Assembly (NCBI RefSeq): GCF_900215535.1
Contig: NZ_OCND01000010.1
Coordinates: 85,069-149,068 of the forward strand
From: Pseudoxanthomonas wuyuanensis
GTDB lineage: Bacteria > Pseudomonadota > Gammaproteobacteria > Xanthomonadales > Xanthomonadaceae
DNA length: 64,000 nt
Reading direction: 5' to 3'
A program made the position numbers and the translations under genes. Below the pieces are notes generated by a model, which made no database searches, was not told the DNA's origin, and saw nothing but the letters and a program-made list of their open reading frames with translations. Positions 20,692 through 29,869 of the stretch are shown here, piece after piece (the stretch's first letter is position 1; each line of letters opens with the position of its first letter).

Positions 20692-22322
20692 CACCTGCCG
20701 CTTCGCGCTTCCGTCCGGCCCTGCTTGGCAATGCGTTCGCGCTGCTGCTCCTGCTGATCCTGGCGATATGGCTGCAACGCCTGAACGGCGGCGACTGGTG
20801 GCTGGCGCCGCCAACCGGATCGCGCTGGTCGGCGGCTGCCGCCACGCTGACGGCTTACCTGGGCTTTTGCGGTTGGCTGCTCTGGCGTTCGCGCCCGGCC
20901 CGGTCCGCCGCAGCCTCCGCCGACGCCGCTGAACGGGAGGCGACGCTGGTGGCCTACGCCAGCCAGACCGGCTACGCACAGCAACTGGCCGGACGCACGG
21001 CTGCCGCTCTTCGCGAAGCCGGACTGCCAGTGGTCCTGCGTGCCATCGACTGTCTCGACAGCGCCGCACTCGCCAACGCGCACACGGCGCTGTTCGTTGC
21101 CAGTACGACCGGCGAAGGCGACCCGCCGGACCATGCCATCGGCTTCGTCCGCACGGTGATGGCCAAACCAGCGGCGCTGCAGGCGTTGCGCTATGCGGTG
21201 CTGGCGCTGGGCGACCGCCAGTACGACGCGTTCTGCGGGTTCGGCCACCAGCTCGACAGCTGGCTGCGCCAGCATGGCGCGCAACCGCTGTTCGATATCG
21301 TCGAGGTCGACAACGCCGACGAAAGCGCGCTGCGGCACTGGCAGCATCACCTGGGCCTGCTCGGCGGCAGCACCGAACTGCCCGACTGGTCGCCGCCGCA
21401 ATACCAGCGCTGGACTCTCAGCCGGCGCGAACACATCAATCCCGGCAGCGCAGGCGATGCGGTGTTCCATCTGGAACTGCGGCCACCAAAAGGCGAGACG
21501 ATCGCGTGGAGCGCAGGAGACATCGCCGAAATCGGCCCCCGCAATGGGCCGCATGCGGTCCAGGCCTGGCTGGCGGCCCTGGGCCTGCCGGCAACCGCGC
21601 GGGTCACCTGGGCCGCGCGATCCGAAACACTGCAGGACGTGCTTGCGCTATGCCATCTGCCCGCCGTGGACCAGTTGCGCGGACTGGATACGCAGGCCAT
21701 CGCCGACCGGTTGACGCCGTTGCCGCACCGCGAATATTCGATCGCCTCGCTGCCGGCCGATGGCGCGCTGCACCTGCTGCTGCGCCGAATGCACCGTCCC
21801 GATGGCACCCCCGGCCTGGGCAGCGGCTGGCTGTGCGAGCATGCCGAAATCGGGTGCACCATCGCGCTGCGCATTCGCAGCAATACCAACTTCCATCCCC
21901 CTGCGCCGCAACGGCCATTGATCCTGATCGGCAACGGCACCGGCATCGCCGGCCTGCGTGCGCACCTGAAGGCGCGAATCGCCGCCGGCGCCCGTCGCAA
22001 CTGGCTGCTGTTCGGCGAACGCAACGCGCAGCACGATGGCTTCTACCGCGGCGACCTGCTGCAGTGGCGGGCGGAAGGCCACCTGGAACGGCTGGATCTG
22101 GCGTTCTCGCGCGACCAGCCGCAACGCCGCTACGCGCAGCATCTGCTTGCCGAGTCAACTGTCGCGCTGCGCAGCTGGGTCGATGCGGGCGCCGCCATCT
22201 ACGTCTGCGGCAGCCTGCAAGGCATGGCGCCGGGTGTGGATGCGGTGCTGCGCGATGCCCTGGGTGACGAGCAGGTGGAACAGATGCTGGCCGACGGCCG
22301 CTACCGGCGCGATGTCTATTGA
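20688..22322 (+). CDS. Membrane-anchored diflavin reductase (CysJ-like)
   Basis: This 544-residue protein has two N-terminal membrane segments (about residues 12-32 and 47-67), then a flavodoxin domain (about 84-220: TLVAYASQTGYAQQL, STTGEGDPPD, LALGDRQYDAFCGFG). It is followed by a ferredoxin-reductase module with the FAD motif PHREYSIASLP and a nucleotide-binding LIGNGTGIAGLRAHL. The order is that of CysJ and cytochrome P450 reductase, but it is membrane-bound and sits with PepSY, DUF4198 and ApbE instead of cysI. By context it probably reduces ferric siderophores with NADPH. Confidence 0.88.
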   Translation: MTPAASRFRPALLGNAFALLLLLILAIWLQRLNGGDWWLAPPTGSRWSAAAATLTAYLGFCGWLLWRSRPARSAAASADAAEREATLVAYASQTGYAQQLAGRTAAALREAGLPVVLRAIDCLDSAALANAHTALFVASTTGEGDPPDHAIGFVRTVMAKPAALQALRYAVLALGDRQYDAFCGFGHQLDSWLRQHGAQPLFDIVEVDNADESALRHWQHHLGLLGGSTELPDWSPPQYQRWTLSRREHINPGSAGDAVFHLELRPPKGETIAWSAGDIAEIGPRNGPHAVQAWLAALGLPATARVTWAARSETLQDVLALCHLPAVDQLRGLDTQAIADRLTPLPHREYSIASLPADGALHLLLRRMHRPDGTPGLGSGWLCEHAEIGCTIALRIRSNTNFHPPAPQRPLILIGNGTGIAGLRAHLKARIAAGARRNWLLFGERNAQHDGFYRGDLLQWRAEGHLERLDLAFSRDQPQRRYAQHLLAESTVALRSWVDAGAAIYVCGSLQGMAPGVDAVLRDALGDEQVEQMLADGRYRRDVY

Positions 22323-22461
22323 GCCGGCCACTGGGCCTTGGCATGCACAGCGGCGTCGTTCGCGATTGTAAATCCGAGAACGGTTGCAGCCTCTCTGTTC
22401 GTCATCCTGGCGCGCTGCGGCAGGCTCTTCATCTTGCGCGCTGGGCGGCTATCGGGGCGCC

Positions 22462-22617
22462 ATCGCGACTCACGTCGCTCCTACAAGGGTGTGGCGTTAC
22501 TCAAGCCCTTCACAGGCGAGTTCCTGCTTTCCGTTGTGGGAGTGGCGCCGGCATGCCGGCACCGGTCAGTCGCGACAACTTATCGGTAAAGCTTCATCGC
22601 GACTCGCGTCGCTCCGG
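22462..22617. repeat. REP-like palindromic repeats, copies 2a and 2b
   Basis: The 301-base gap 22323-22623 holds a half unit (TCGCGACTCACGTCGCTCC, 22462-22487) and a full inverted unit (22535-22617, with GGCGCCGGCATGCCGGCACC and CATCGCGACTCGCGTCGCTC). The full unit has the same core as the copies at 10.9, 36.9, 49.6 and 54.5 kb. Nothing else is seen in the gap. Confidence 0.85.
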
Positions 22618-22623
22618 CCCACG

Positions 22624-23226
22624 TCAGCCGTTGCCGTCGCTGCGCTTGTCCTGCAACCGAATCGCCAGAATCTCGCCGCCGCCCTCCAGCACGAAGCGCT
22701 TGCGGCCTTCGCCGGAAACCAGCAATGCGGTATCGCCCGCCCACAGCGGCGGCAACCCGCAAGCCCGATCGAAATGCGCCTGCCCGGCCAGCAGGTGGAT
22801 GGCCCAGCGCACACCCGGTTCGGCGAAGAACAGCATCGGTCCCACCAGCGGCCGGTGCAGCAGTTCGGCTTCCACCGCATCGCGGCGCCACATCAGATTG
22901 AAATCATGGGTAAGCCCGTCGATCAACTCGCCGGTCAAGCCGCGTTCGCCAGCGAAGCGGTGGCGCTGGTGCGGCGGCAGCAGAACGACCTCTTCTCCGT
23001 CGTCGAATCGCAGGCGCAGGCCGTTGCCGCGCAACAACACCAGCTCCCGATCGATGCCGGGAAAAGAAGAGAACGCCGCATCCTGTTCAATCTCGGCAAT
23101 CGACAGCCGCCAGTCCCAGTCCGCGGCATCCGGGTAGCGGACGATTTCGCGGGTCCAGCCCAGACCGTTCTTCCAGCGCTCGCGCCGGTATTCGTTGGCC
23201 GGAATCACATACGAGATGGGCCGCAC
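22624..23226 (-). CDS. hutD: HutD/Ves family protein
   Basis: This 200-residue protein matches the HutD (DUF886) cupin-like family. It has the N-terminal ERWKNGLGWTREIVRYP, then WDWRLSIAEIEQDAAFSSFPGIDREL and LTHDFNLMWRRDA. HutD is often linked to histidine use and Ves to cold-response, but the biochemical role is unsettled. No hut genes are adjacent. It lies downstream of comEA on the same strand, but a strong terminator between them argues for separate transcription. Confidence 0.88.
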   Translation of the reverse strand: MRPISYVIPANEYRRERWKNGLGWTREIVRYPDAADWDWRLSIAEIEQDAAFSSFPGIDRELVLLRGNGLRLRFDDGEEVVLLPPHQRHRFAGERGLTGELIDGLTHDFNLMWRRDAVEAELLHRPLVGPMLFFAEPGVRWAIHLLAGQAHFDRACGLPPLWAGDTALLVSGEGRKRFVLEGGGEILAIRLQDKRSDGNG

Positions 23227-23310
23227 GCATCGGTTCCCTGTGCCGAAGTCCGCCCCATTCTAAGCGCTGCCGCCGTACCGGACAGAATCCCGTGCAGAAA
23301 CCCTTGCCCC

Positions 23311-23359
23311 AAAAAAAACCATCGCCCGGCCGCACTATCCTGTGCCTGCCGGGCGATGG
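23311..23359 (-). terminator. Rho-independent terminator after comEA
   Basis: On the minus strand CCATCGCCCGGC (23359-23348) pairs perfectly over 12 bases with GCCGGGCGATGG (23330-23319), with a 17-base loop, and is followed by eight T residues (23318-23311). The remainder of the 308-base gap 23227-23534 shows no other feature. Confidence 0.9.
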
Positions 23360-23534
23360 CGACTTCCCTGTTGGCGTCCTGCCTGTTTCAGGCGTCATGC
23401 CTGCTCCTGGCCTACGCGCTCCTGCGCTGTTGTGGGTACATCCTTGTCGGCATCCTTGCCAAACCCCCTGGCTTCCAGCCCCCTTCATCCCCGGCAGCGC
23501 TTCCTGGCACTGGACCGGGCATGCGGGTAATGGG

Positions 23535-23870
23535 TCAGCGCCGGCTGACCGGCTTGGCCGGCGAAGCCGCCGCCGCACCGCTGGCCGGTTTGCTGGCGGC
23601 CGCGCGCAGTTCGATGCGGTCGCGGTTCTTCTCGACGGTCTTCAGGCCAATACCCTTGACCATCGCCAGTTCCTCGGCGCTCTTGAACGGACCGTTGGCC
23701 TTGCGGTAATCGACGATGGCCTGCGCCTTCGACGGACCAACGCCGACCAGTACCGCTTCCAGCGCAACCGCGTCGGCGGTGTTGATGTTCACCTTGTCGG
23801 CGGCGAAGGCTGTGGTAGCCAGCAACAGCGTCAGGGCAATGGATTTCAGAATGATGGCAAACGACTTCAT
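23535..23870 (-). CDS. ComEA-like helix-hairpin-helix protein
   Basis: The protein has 111 residues from the ATG at 23870, which starts a signal peptide (MKSFAIILKSIALTLLLATT, cleaved after AFA). The mature part is a single ComEA-type helix-hairpin-helix domain: VNINTADAVALEAVLVGVGP, then KAQAIVDYRKANGPFKSAEE and MVKGIGLKTVEKNRDRIEL. It ends in an Ala/Pro-rich tail. ComEA proteins bind incoming DNA in the periplasm during transformation. Short single-domain versions like this are common in Gram-negative bacteria and not all have a proven role in competence. Confidence 0.88.
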   Translation of the reverse strand: MKSFAIILKSIALTLLLATTAFAADKVNINTADAVALEAVLVGVGPSKAQAIVDYRKANGPFKSAEELAMVKGIGLKTVEKNRDRIELRAAASKPASGAAAASPAKPVSRR

Positions 23871-24115
23871 GGCAACTCTCCTTGTGGCATGGACTGTCCG
23901 TTCAACGGCCGCAGCGTCGATGCTTCCGGCCGGATTGCCGGCGCCCGAATCGCTTCGTTTGCCGGTGAGGAAAGTCTGTCTCTGCGCATGCGGCCAAGGT
24001 ATCGCCGAAGCCCCGGGAAAACTGCCGGGAAACCCCGCGCCGGCGTGTAGGAAAATTCCTACCCCGCAACGGAGGCGTAGAATGCGGGGCTCGATACGCA
24101 GCATCTGGAGCTCCC

Positions 24116-25606
24116 ATGGACACCGCCAAAGTCGACCGTTTCATTGCCGAAAAATGGGACGACGACATCGTTCCGCAACTGGTCGAATACATCCGCATCC
24201 CCAACAAGTCGCCGATGTTCGACAAGGAATGGGTCGCCAACGGCTATATGGAAGATGCCGTGAAGCTGATGGAGAACTGGGCGCGAAGCCAGCCCATTGC
24301 CGGCATGCAGGTGGAAACGGTGCGTCTGGAAGGCCGAACGCCGCTGATCTTCATCGAAATTCCGGCCACCGGCGCCGATACCGGCGCCGATACCGTGCTG
24401 CTGTACGGCCATCTGGACAAGCAGCCGGAAATGACCGGCTGGGATGCCGACCTGGGGCCTTGGACGCCGGTGCTGAAGGGCGACAAGCTGTTCGGCCGCG
24501 GCGGCGCCGATGACGGCTACGCCATTTTCGGCTCACTGGCCGCGATCCAGGCGCTGCAGCAGCAGGGCGTGCCGCATGCGCGCTGCGTGGTGCTGATCGA
24601 GGCCTGCGAGGAGTCCGGCAGCTACGACCTGCCCGCCTACGTCGATCACCTGGCTGCGCGCATCGGCAAACCGTCGCTGGTGGTATGCCTGGATTCGGGC
24701 TGCGGCAACTACGACCAACTGTGGTGCACCACCTCGCTGCGCGGCATGGCCGGCGGCAACTTCACGGTCAAGGTGCTGGCCGAAGGCGTGCACTCGGGCG
24801 ACGCCTCGGGCGTAGTGCCGTCCAGCTTCCGGCTGCTGCGGCAACTGCTGTCGCGGCTGGAGGACGAGAACACCGGCCGCATCCTGGCCGAAGGCCTGCA
24901 CGCGGAAATCCCCGCCGACCGCCTGGCGCAGGCCCGCGAAGCCGCACGGGTGCTGGGTACGGCGGTGTACGACAAGTTCCCGTTCCTGCCCGGCATGGCG
25001 CCTATGGCCGAAGACCTGGCCGAGCTGGTGCTCAACCGCACCTGGCGCCCTGCCCTGTCGGTGACCGGCGCCGACGGCCTGCCGCCGCTGTCGTCGGCAG
25101 GCAACGTGCTGCGCCCGCAGACCTCGGTGAAGCTGTCGCTGCGGCTGCCCCCCACGCTGGACGGAAAACGCGCCGGCGAACTGCTGAAGGAACTGCTGCT
25201 CAAGGATCCGCCCAATGGCGCCCAGGTCAGCCTGGATCTGGAAAAGGCCAGCACCGGCTGGAACGCGCCGGCGATGTCGCCGTGGCTGGAGCAGGCCATC
25301 GATGCCTCCAGCCGCGAGTTCTTCGGCGCGCCGGCCATGTACATGGGCGAAGGCGGCACCATTCCGTTCATGGGCATGCTGGGCGAGAAGTTCCCGGGCG
25401 CGCAGTTCATGATCACCGGCGTGCTGGGCCCGCACTCCAACGCGCACGGCCCCAACGAATTCCTGCACATCCCGATGGGCAAGAAGGTCACCGCCTGCGT
25501 GGCGCGCGTGATCGCCGAGCACTGCATCGCCAGCGCTCGTGGCGAAACCGCCGGCGTGGCCGCGGTGGCCGGCGGCCAGCAGCACGGCGGGCACGGCTGC
25601 TGCTGA
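24116..25606 (+). CDS. M20 family metallopeptidase (dipeptidase-like)
   Basis: At 496 residues it is a typical two-domain M20 peptidase. The metal and catalytic residues are visible: H99 and D101 in LLYGHLDKQPE, D132/D133 in GRGGADDGYA, the E165/E166 pair in IEACEESGSYD and a late His in GPHSNAHGPNEFL. The central lid domain spans about 225-380. Relatives cleave dipeptides or deacylate small amides; the substrate is not predictable here. The extreme C-terminus ends GGQQHGGHGCC, a His/Cys-rich tail that is not part of the family fold and could bind metal. Confidence 0.92.
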   Translation: MDTAKVDRFIAEKWDDDIVPQLVEYIRIPNKSPMFDKEWVANGYMEDAVKLMENWARSQPIAGMQVETVRLEGRTPLIFIEIPATGADTGADTVLLYGHLDKQPEMTGWDADLGPWTPVLKGDKLFGRGGADDGYAIFGSLAAIQALQQQGVPHARCVVLIEACEESGSYDLPAYVDHLAARIGKPSLVVCLDSGCGNYDQLWCTTSLRGMAGGNFTVKVLAEGVHSGDASGVVPSSFRLLRQLLSRLEDENTGRILAEGLHAEIPADRLAQAREAARVLGTAVYDKFPFLPGMAPMAEDLAELVLNRTWRPALSVTGADGLPPLSSAGNVLRPQTSVKLSLRLPPTLDGKRAGELLKELLLKDPPNGAQVSLDLEKASTGWNAPAMSPWLEQAIDASSREFFGAPAMYMGEGGTIPFMGMLGEKFPGAQFMITGVLGPHSNAHGPNEFLHIPMGKKVTACVARVIAEHCIASARGETAGVAAVAGGQQHGGHGCC

Positions 25607-25683
25607 GGCACTTCCGCAACGCGTCCTGACAACGCGCCGGCGGGGCTGTTACGCTCGCCCCACCTAACCAGTGGGGTGAGCGT

Positions 25684-25956
25684 ATGGAAGGCCTGTTCGG
25701 CAGCAGCAGTTGGCTCTACATCATCTTCATCGGCTTCATCGTGGGTTTGCTGGCGCGTTTCCTCAAGCCCGGCAACGACGGCATGGGCATCATCCTGACC
25801 ATCCTGCTGGGCATCGGCGGCGCGCTGCTGGCCGGCTGGGCCGGCCAGGCGATGGGCTGGTACGCGCCGGGCCAGCCGGCCGGCTTTATCGGCGCGCTGA
25901 TCGGCGCCATCGTGATCCTGGTGATCTTCAGCCTGTTCCGGCGCAGGCGGATTTAG
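25684..25956 (+). CDS. GlsB/YeaQ/YmgE family membrane protein
   Basis: This 90-residue protein has three hydrophobic segments with the Gly-rich pattern of the transglycosylase-associated GlsB/YeaQ/YmgE family: WLYIIFIGFIVGLLARFLKP, the GIILTILLGIGGALLAGW segment, and FIGALIGAIVILVIFSLF followed by RRRR. Relatives are induced by stress in the inner membrane; their role is unknown. A bidirectional terminator lies about 70 bases downstream. Confidence 0.9.
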   Translation: MEGLFGSSSWLYIIFIGFIVGLLARFLKPGNDGMGIILTILLGIGGALLAGWAGQAMGWYAPGQPAGFIGALIGAIVILVIFSLFRRRRI

Positions 25957-26023
25957 CGCAGTTCAGGGGCGCGGACCTGGGCTATCGATAGTCCCAACAC
26001 CGCACCCCCTTCATCGACGGACA

Positions 26024-26054
26024 AAACGAAGCCCCGCATTGCGGGGCTTCGTTC
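26024..26054. terminator. Bidirectional terminator between GlsB-like gene and xanB
   Basis: AACGAAGCCCCGC (26025-26037) and GCGGGGCTTCGTT (26041-26053) form a perfect 13-base-pair stem with a 3-base loop. Short A and T runs flank it (AAAA on the left, GTT on the right), so it can act for the convergent genes on both sides. Confidence 0.85.
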
Positions 26055-26080
26055 TCGAGTGCACGCCGCAGAAACGGCGC

Positions 26081-27487
26081 TCAGCCGCTGCGTCCGTAGA
26101 CGTCCTCGAAACGGACGATATCGTCTTCGCCCAGATAGCTGCCGGACTGCACTTCGATCAGTTCCAGCGGCAGCTTGCCCGGGTTTTCCAGCCGATGGGT
26201 CACGCCCAGCGGAATGTAGGTGCTCTGGTTCTCCGACAGCAGCAGCGTGTCGTCGCCGCGGGTCACCTTGGCGGTGCCGCTGACGACGATCCAGTGCTCG
26301 GCGCGGTGATGGTGCATCTGCAGACTGAGCGCCGCACCGGGCTTGACAGTGATGCGCTTGACCTGGAAGCGCTCGCCCATGTCGATGGAATCGTACGCGC
26401 CCCACGGACGGTAGACCTTGCGATGCATGACCGCCTGGCTGCGCTTGTCGTTCTTGAGCCGGGCCACCACCTGCTTGACCTCCTGCACGCGGTCCTTGCG
26501 CGCCACCAGGATGGCGTCGTCGGTTTCCACCACCACCACATCGTCCACGCCAACCAGCGCGATCAACCGCTGCGCGTAGGTGTAGCTGTTGCGGCTGTCG
26601 ATGGCGATGACGTCGCCATGGTGGGCATTGCCGTCGCCATCGCGTTCTGCCACGTCCCACAGCGCCGACCAGCTGCCGACATCGCTCCAGCCGATATCCA
26701 CCGGCAGCACCATCGCATCGCCGGTCTTCTCCATCACCGCATAGTCGATGGAGTCGGACGGACAGGCGGCAAACGCTTGCTTGTCCAGCCGCACGAAATC
26801 GCCATCGCACTTGGCGGCGGCGAACGCCGCGCGCACCGCCTCGACGATATCGGGGCGGAACCGCTGCAGTTCTTCCAGAAACCGGCTGGCGCGGAACAGG
26901 AACATGCCGCTGTTCCAGTAGTAGCCGCCGGCATCCAGGTAGGACTGGGCGGTGTCCGCGTCCGGCTTCTCGACAAACCGCAGCACCTTGCTGAGTCCTT
27001 CGGCCACGGTCGACTGAATGTAGCCGAAACCGGTTTCCGGGGCATTGGGCACGATACCGAAGGTGATCAGCGCGCCCGCTTCGGCGGCGGCGGTGGCTGT
27101 CTGCACGGCCCGGCGGAAGCCCTCGGCGTCGGCAACCACGTGATCCGACGGCAGCACCAGCAGCAGCGGGTCCTCGCCGCCGGCCATCGCCTGCAACGCG
27201 GCCGCGGCGATGGCCGGCGCGGTGTTGCGGCCGACCGGTTCCAGCACGATGGCCGGCACCGGCGCGCCCACCTGGCGCAGTTGTTCGGCCACCAGGAAGC
27301 GGTGCTCCTCGTTGGCGACCACGATGGGAGCCCGATCGGACAACGGCGCAACCCGCAACCAGGTGTCCTGCACCATCGTGTAGTCGCTGGTCAGCGGCAG
27401 GAACTGCTTGGGATACGCTTCGCGCGACAGCGGCCACAGACGGGTTCCGGAACCACCGGACAACAACACGGGTTGGAGATTGGCCAT
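26081..27487 (-). CDS. xanB: Mannose-1-phosphate guanylyltransferase / mannose-6-phosphate isomerase
   Basis: This 468-residue protein is a bifunctional type II enzyme. The N-terminal domain carries the GDP-mannose pyrophosphorylase signature [20 protein letters not shown] (residues about 9-28) and the [10 protein letters not shown] motif. The C-terminal cupin (about 370-460) carries the isomerase metal-site pattern [20 protein letters not shown]. Together they supply GDP-mannose for exopolysaccharide and LPS. A GAGGA ribosome-binding site precedes the ATG at 27487. It is divergent from amgK with about 70 bases between them. Confidence 0.94.
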   Translation of the reverse strand: MANLQPVLLSGGSGTRLWPLSREAYPKQFLPLTSDYTMVQDTWLRVAPLSDRAPIVVANEEHRFLVAEQLRQVGAPVPAIVLEPVGRNTAPAIAAAALQAMAGGEDPLLLVLPSDHVVADAEGFRRAVQTATAAAEAGALITFGIVPNAPETGFGYIQSTVAEGLSKVLRFVEKPDADTAQSYLDAGGYYWNSGMFLFRASRFLEELQRFRPDIVEAVRAAFAAAKCDGDFVRLDKQAFAACPSDSIDYAVMEKTGDAMVLPVDIGWSDVGSWSALWDVAERDGDGNAHHGDVIAIDSRNSYTYAQRLIALVGVDDVVVVETDDAILVARKDRVQEVKQVVARLKNDKRSQAVMHRKVYRPWGAYDSIDMGERFQVKRITVKPGAALSLQMHHHRAEHWIVVSGTAKVTRGDDTLLLSENQSTYIPLGVTHRLENPGKLPLELIEVQSGSYLGEDDIVRFEDVYGRSG

Positions 27488-27557
27488 AACATCCTCGCAA
27501 GTGATTGGAGTAACGGTTTAACCTGTACGCTACTGAAAAGGCCCCCTCCAGAAACGC

Positions 27558-28577
27558 ATGATAGCCGAGCATCAAGACTCTGCCGACCGTAACGTTGCAC
27601 GTCTTGCGTGGGCACAACGGCAGATGAACGCGCCGGGCCTGAAACTGCAACGCGCATCAATAGATGCCGGCTTCCGCAGCTATTGGCGCACGTTCGAAAG
27701 CGACGGTAGTCCCAGTCGCATCGTGATGGACTCGCCACCAGCGCTGGAGGATGTACGGCCATGGTTGAAGATGCGCGATCTTCTGCACGCTGGCAGCGTG
27801 CGCGTACCGCAGGTGCTGGCGCAAGATATCCAAGCCGGTTTCCTGCTGTTGGAGGATCTGGGCGGCCCAACGCTGGCGCAGGTCATCAACGACGCCAACG
27901 CCGACGACTGGTTCGAACGGAGCATCGGCCAGTTGCTGAAGCTGCAGGCGATTGCCCCGCCGGCCGGGATGGACGAGTTCGGCGAAGCGCTGCTGCAGCG
28001 CGATGCCGGATTGTTCGAGGAATGGTTCCTGCGCCGCCATCTGGGCATCGTGCTGGACTGCGGCGACAGCGAGCGGCTGCAACAGGTGCAGCGCCGGCTG
28101 ATGGACAACGCGCTGGCGCAGGCGCGCGTACTGACCCACCGCGACTTCATGCCGCGCAATCTGATGCCGACGCTGCCGGAACCGGCGCTGCTAGATTTCC
28201 AGGACTGCGTGCGCGGGCCGATCGCCTATGACGCGGTCAGCCTGTTCAAGGATGCGTTCCTGAGCTGGCCGCTGCCGCGCGTCGACGGCTGGCTGGCGCA
28301 GTACCATGCGCGCGCAGCTGCCGCCGGGCTGCCGGTACCGCCGCTGCCGCGGTTCCTGCGCGACGCCGACTGGCTGGGCGTGCAACGGCATCTGAAGATC
28401 CTGGGCATCTTCGCGCGGTTGCACTATCGCGATGGCAAGACCAAGTATCTGCCCGACGCGCCGCGCTTTATCGCCTATCTGCGTGAAGCGCTGCCGCGCC
28501 ACCATGAATTGCAGCCGCTGCAGCAGTTGCTGGAGCAGCGCATCGAGCCGGCCCTTCGCGCCAAGGCCACGGCATGA
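27558..28577 (+). CDS. amgK: N-acetylmuramate/N-acetylglucosamine kinase AmgK
   Basis: This 339-residue aminoglycoside phosphotransferase-fold kinase shows LLLEDLGGPTLAQ, the catalytic loop LTHRDFMPRNLM (H-x-D-x-x-x-x-N) and the LLDFQDCVRGPIAYDAVSLF metal-binding segment. Its stop overlaps the start of murU by four bases, and this pair is the hallmark of the anomeric cell-wall recycling route in which AmgK makes MurNAc-1-phosphate. The pathway bypasses MurA and gives intrinsic fosfomycin tolerance in pseudomonads. No strong ribosome-binding site is visible at 27558, so a nearby internal start remains possible. Confidence 0.92.
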   Translation: MIAEHQDSADRNVARLAWAQRQMNAPGLKLQRASIDAGFRSYWRTFESDGSPSRIVMDSPPALEDVRPWLKMRDLLHAGSVRVPQVLAQDIQAGFLLLEDLGGPTLAQVINDANADDWFERSIGQLLKLQAIAPPAGMDEFGEALLQRDAGLFEEWFLRRHLGIVLDCGDSERLQQVQRRLMDNALAQARVLTHRDFMPRNLMPTLPEPALLDFQDCVRGPIAYDAVSLFKDAFLSWPLPRVDGWLAQYHARAAAAGLPVPPLPRFLRDADWLGVQRHLKILGIFARLHYRDGKTKYLPDAPRFIAYLREALPRHHELQPLQQLLEQRIEPALRAKATA

Positions 28578-29275
28578 AGGCCCTTATCTTCGCCGCCGGT
28601 CTGGGCGAGCGCATGCGCCCGCTGACCGAGCATACGCCCAAGCCGCTGCTGCAAGCCGGGGGAAAGCCGCTGATCGTCTGGCATCTGGAAAAACTGGCCG
28701 CGCTGGGCGTCGGCGAGGTGGTGATCAACACCAGCTGGCTGGCCGAACAGTTTCCGCAGGTATTGGGCGACGGCAGCCGCTGGGGCCTGCGCCTGCATTA
28801 TTCGTACGAAGGCCCGGTGCCGCTGGAAACCGGCGGCGGCATGCTGCACGCGTTGCCGCTGCTGGGCGATGCGCCATTCCTGCTGGTCAACGGCGATATC
28901 TGGACCGACTACGACTTCGGCCGCCTGCCGCGCGAACCGGTGGGCGATGCGCATCTGGTGCTGGTCGCCAATCCGCCGCAGCACCCGAACGGCGATTTTG
29001 CGCTGGGCGCGGACGGCATGCTGCAACCGGACGGCGAGGCGAAATTGACGTTCACCGGTATTGGCGTCTATCGCCCCGCTCTGCTGCGCGATTGGCGCAA
29101 CGTCATTGGCGACACTCCCGACAGCGGACAGACGCCGCCCTCCTTCAAGCTGGCGCCGTTGCTCCGCCACGGCATGTCCCGCCAGCGCATCACCGGCGAA
29201 TTCCATCCCGGGCGCTGGACCGACGTCGGCACGCCGGAACGATTGGCGCAACTCAACACGGAACTCGCTGGGTAG
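28574..29275 (+). CDS. murU: N-acetylmuramate alpha-1-phosphate uridylyltransferase MurU
   Basis: This 233-residue nucleotidyltransferase begins with the signature MKALIFAAGLGERMRPLTEH, followed by TPKPLLQAGGKPLI, and contains VNGDIWTDYDF, the Asp motif for metal binding. The length fits MurU and not longer sugar nucleotidyltransferases. It turns MurNAc-1-phosphate plus UTP into UDP-MurNAc and is coupled to amgK by a four-base overlap. The region downstream holds only repeats. Confidence 0.93.
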   Translation: MKALIFAAGLGERMRPLTEHTPKPLLQAGGKPLIVWHLEKLAALGVGEVVINTSWLAEQFPQVLGDGSRWGLRLHYSYEGPVPLETGGGMLHALPLLGDAPFLLVNGDIWTDYDFGRLPREPVGDAHLVLVANPPQHPNGDFALGADGMLQPDGEAKLTFTGIGVYRPALLRDWRNVIGDTPDSGQTPPSFKLAPLLRHGMSRQRITGEFHPGRWTDVGTPERLAQLNTELAG

Positions 29276-29299
29276 AGCAGCGTTCTGTTTACCCCTGTT

Positions 29300-29340
29300 T
29301 GGTGGTATTTACGGTGTGTCCCGCAATGTGCTGGTCACCA
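29300..29340 (+). repeat. Solitary 3' arm of the interspersed repeat
   Basis: The stretch GGTATTTACGGTGTGTCCCG followed by CAATGTGCTGGTCACCAGC matches, with changes, the 3' arm of the terminal hairpin at 29745-29771 and, inverted, the arm at 44500-44540 (which also has TATTTACAGCGTGTCCCGC). No matching 5' arm is found upstream, where murU ends. Confidence 0.6.
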
Positions 29341-29462
29341 GCTTCCTCGTAGACGTTTCTACACGAGGGAAAGGAGGTATTTTCTTGGGTTCCGCTTCGC
29401 CGAACCATGCCATGGTACGCAGCGAAGGCGAACCGCGGCAGGCAAGATTCTTCTCCCGTTTT

Positions 29463-29771
29463 CGGGATGTCGGCTTCGGCGGGAGTCGCCGGTCGTCAGG
29501 CTGAGGGATGCTCCGCCCTCCTGACGACGTCGTGTCTTTACGTCGGGCCGCAGTCCATCCCTGGCCTGCTCTCCGCGCCCCCCAGCCCGCCGGCCGTCGA
29601 CTTTCGCGATATGGCAGGCCGCGACTTCGGAAGGCCATTCTTTGAGCATCGACCAGGTGTCCAGAATTCGGTGGCCAGGGTATTGCGGGACCGTCCGCGG
29701 CATGGATGCCGCGGAAGAGCCTGCATGGACGCATTGACGGCGTGTCCCGCAATACCCTGGCCACCGAATTC
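29463..29771 (+). repeat. Interspersed repeat, copy 2, with terminal hairpin
   Basis: The body (29463-29662) shares blocks with 3456-3731 and, inverted, with 44680-44857. It ends in a perfect 27-base inverted repeat: left arm 29664-29690 (GAATTCGGTGGCCAGGG then TATTGCGGGA) and right arm 29745-29771. A smaller palindrome, CCGCGGCATGGATGCCGCGG (29696-29715), lies in the loop. This element fills most of the 594-base gap between murU and hda. Bases 29341-29462 and 29772-29869 show nothing further that I recognise. Confidence 0.85.
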
Positions 29772-29869
29772 CACATGGATGTTCCTCGCACTTGGGAGAA
29801 AAACCAAAAGAATGCCAGCAAGCATCATCGATGCCCCGCCTGCGCTACGCGCAGCCGCAAACGAGGCAA

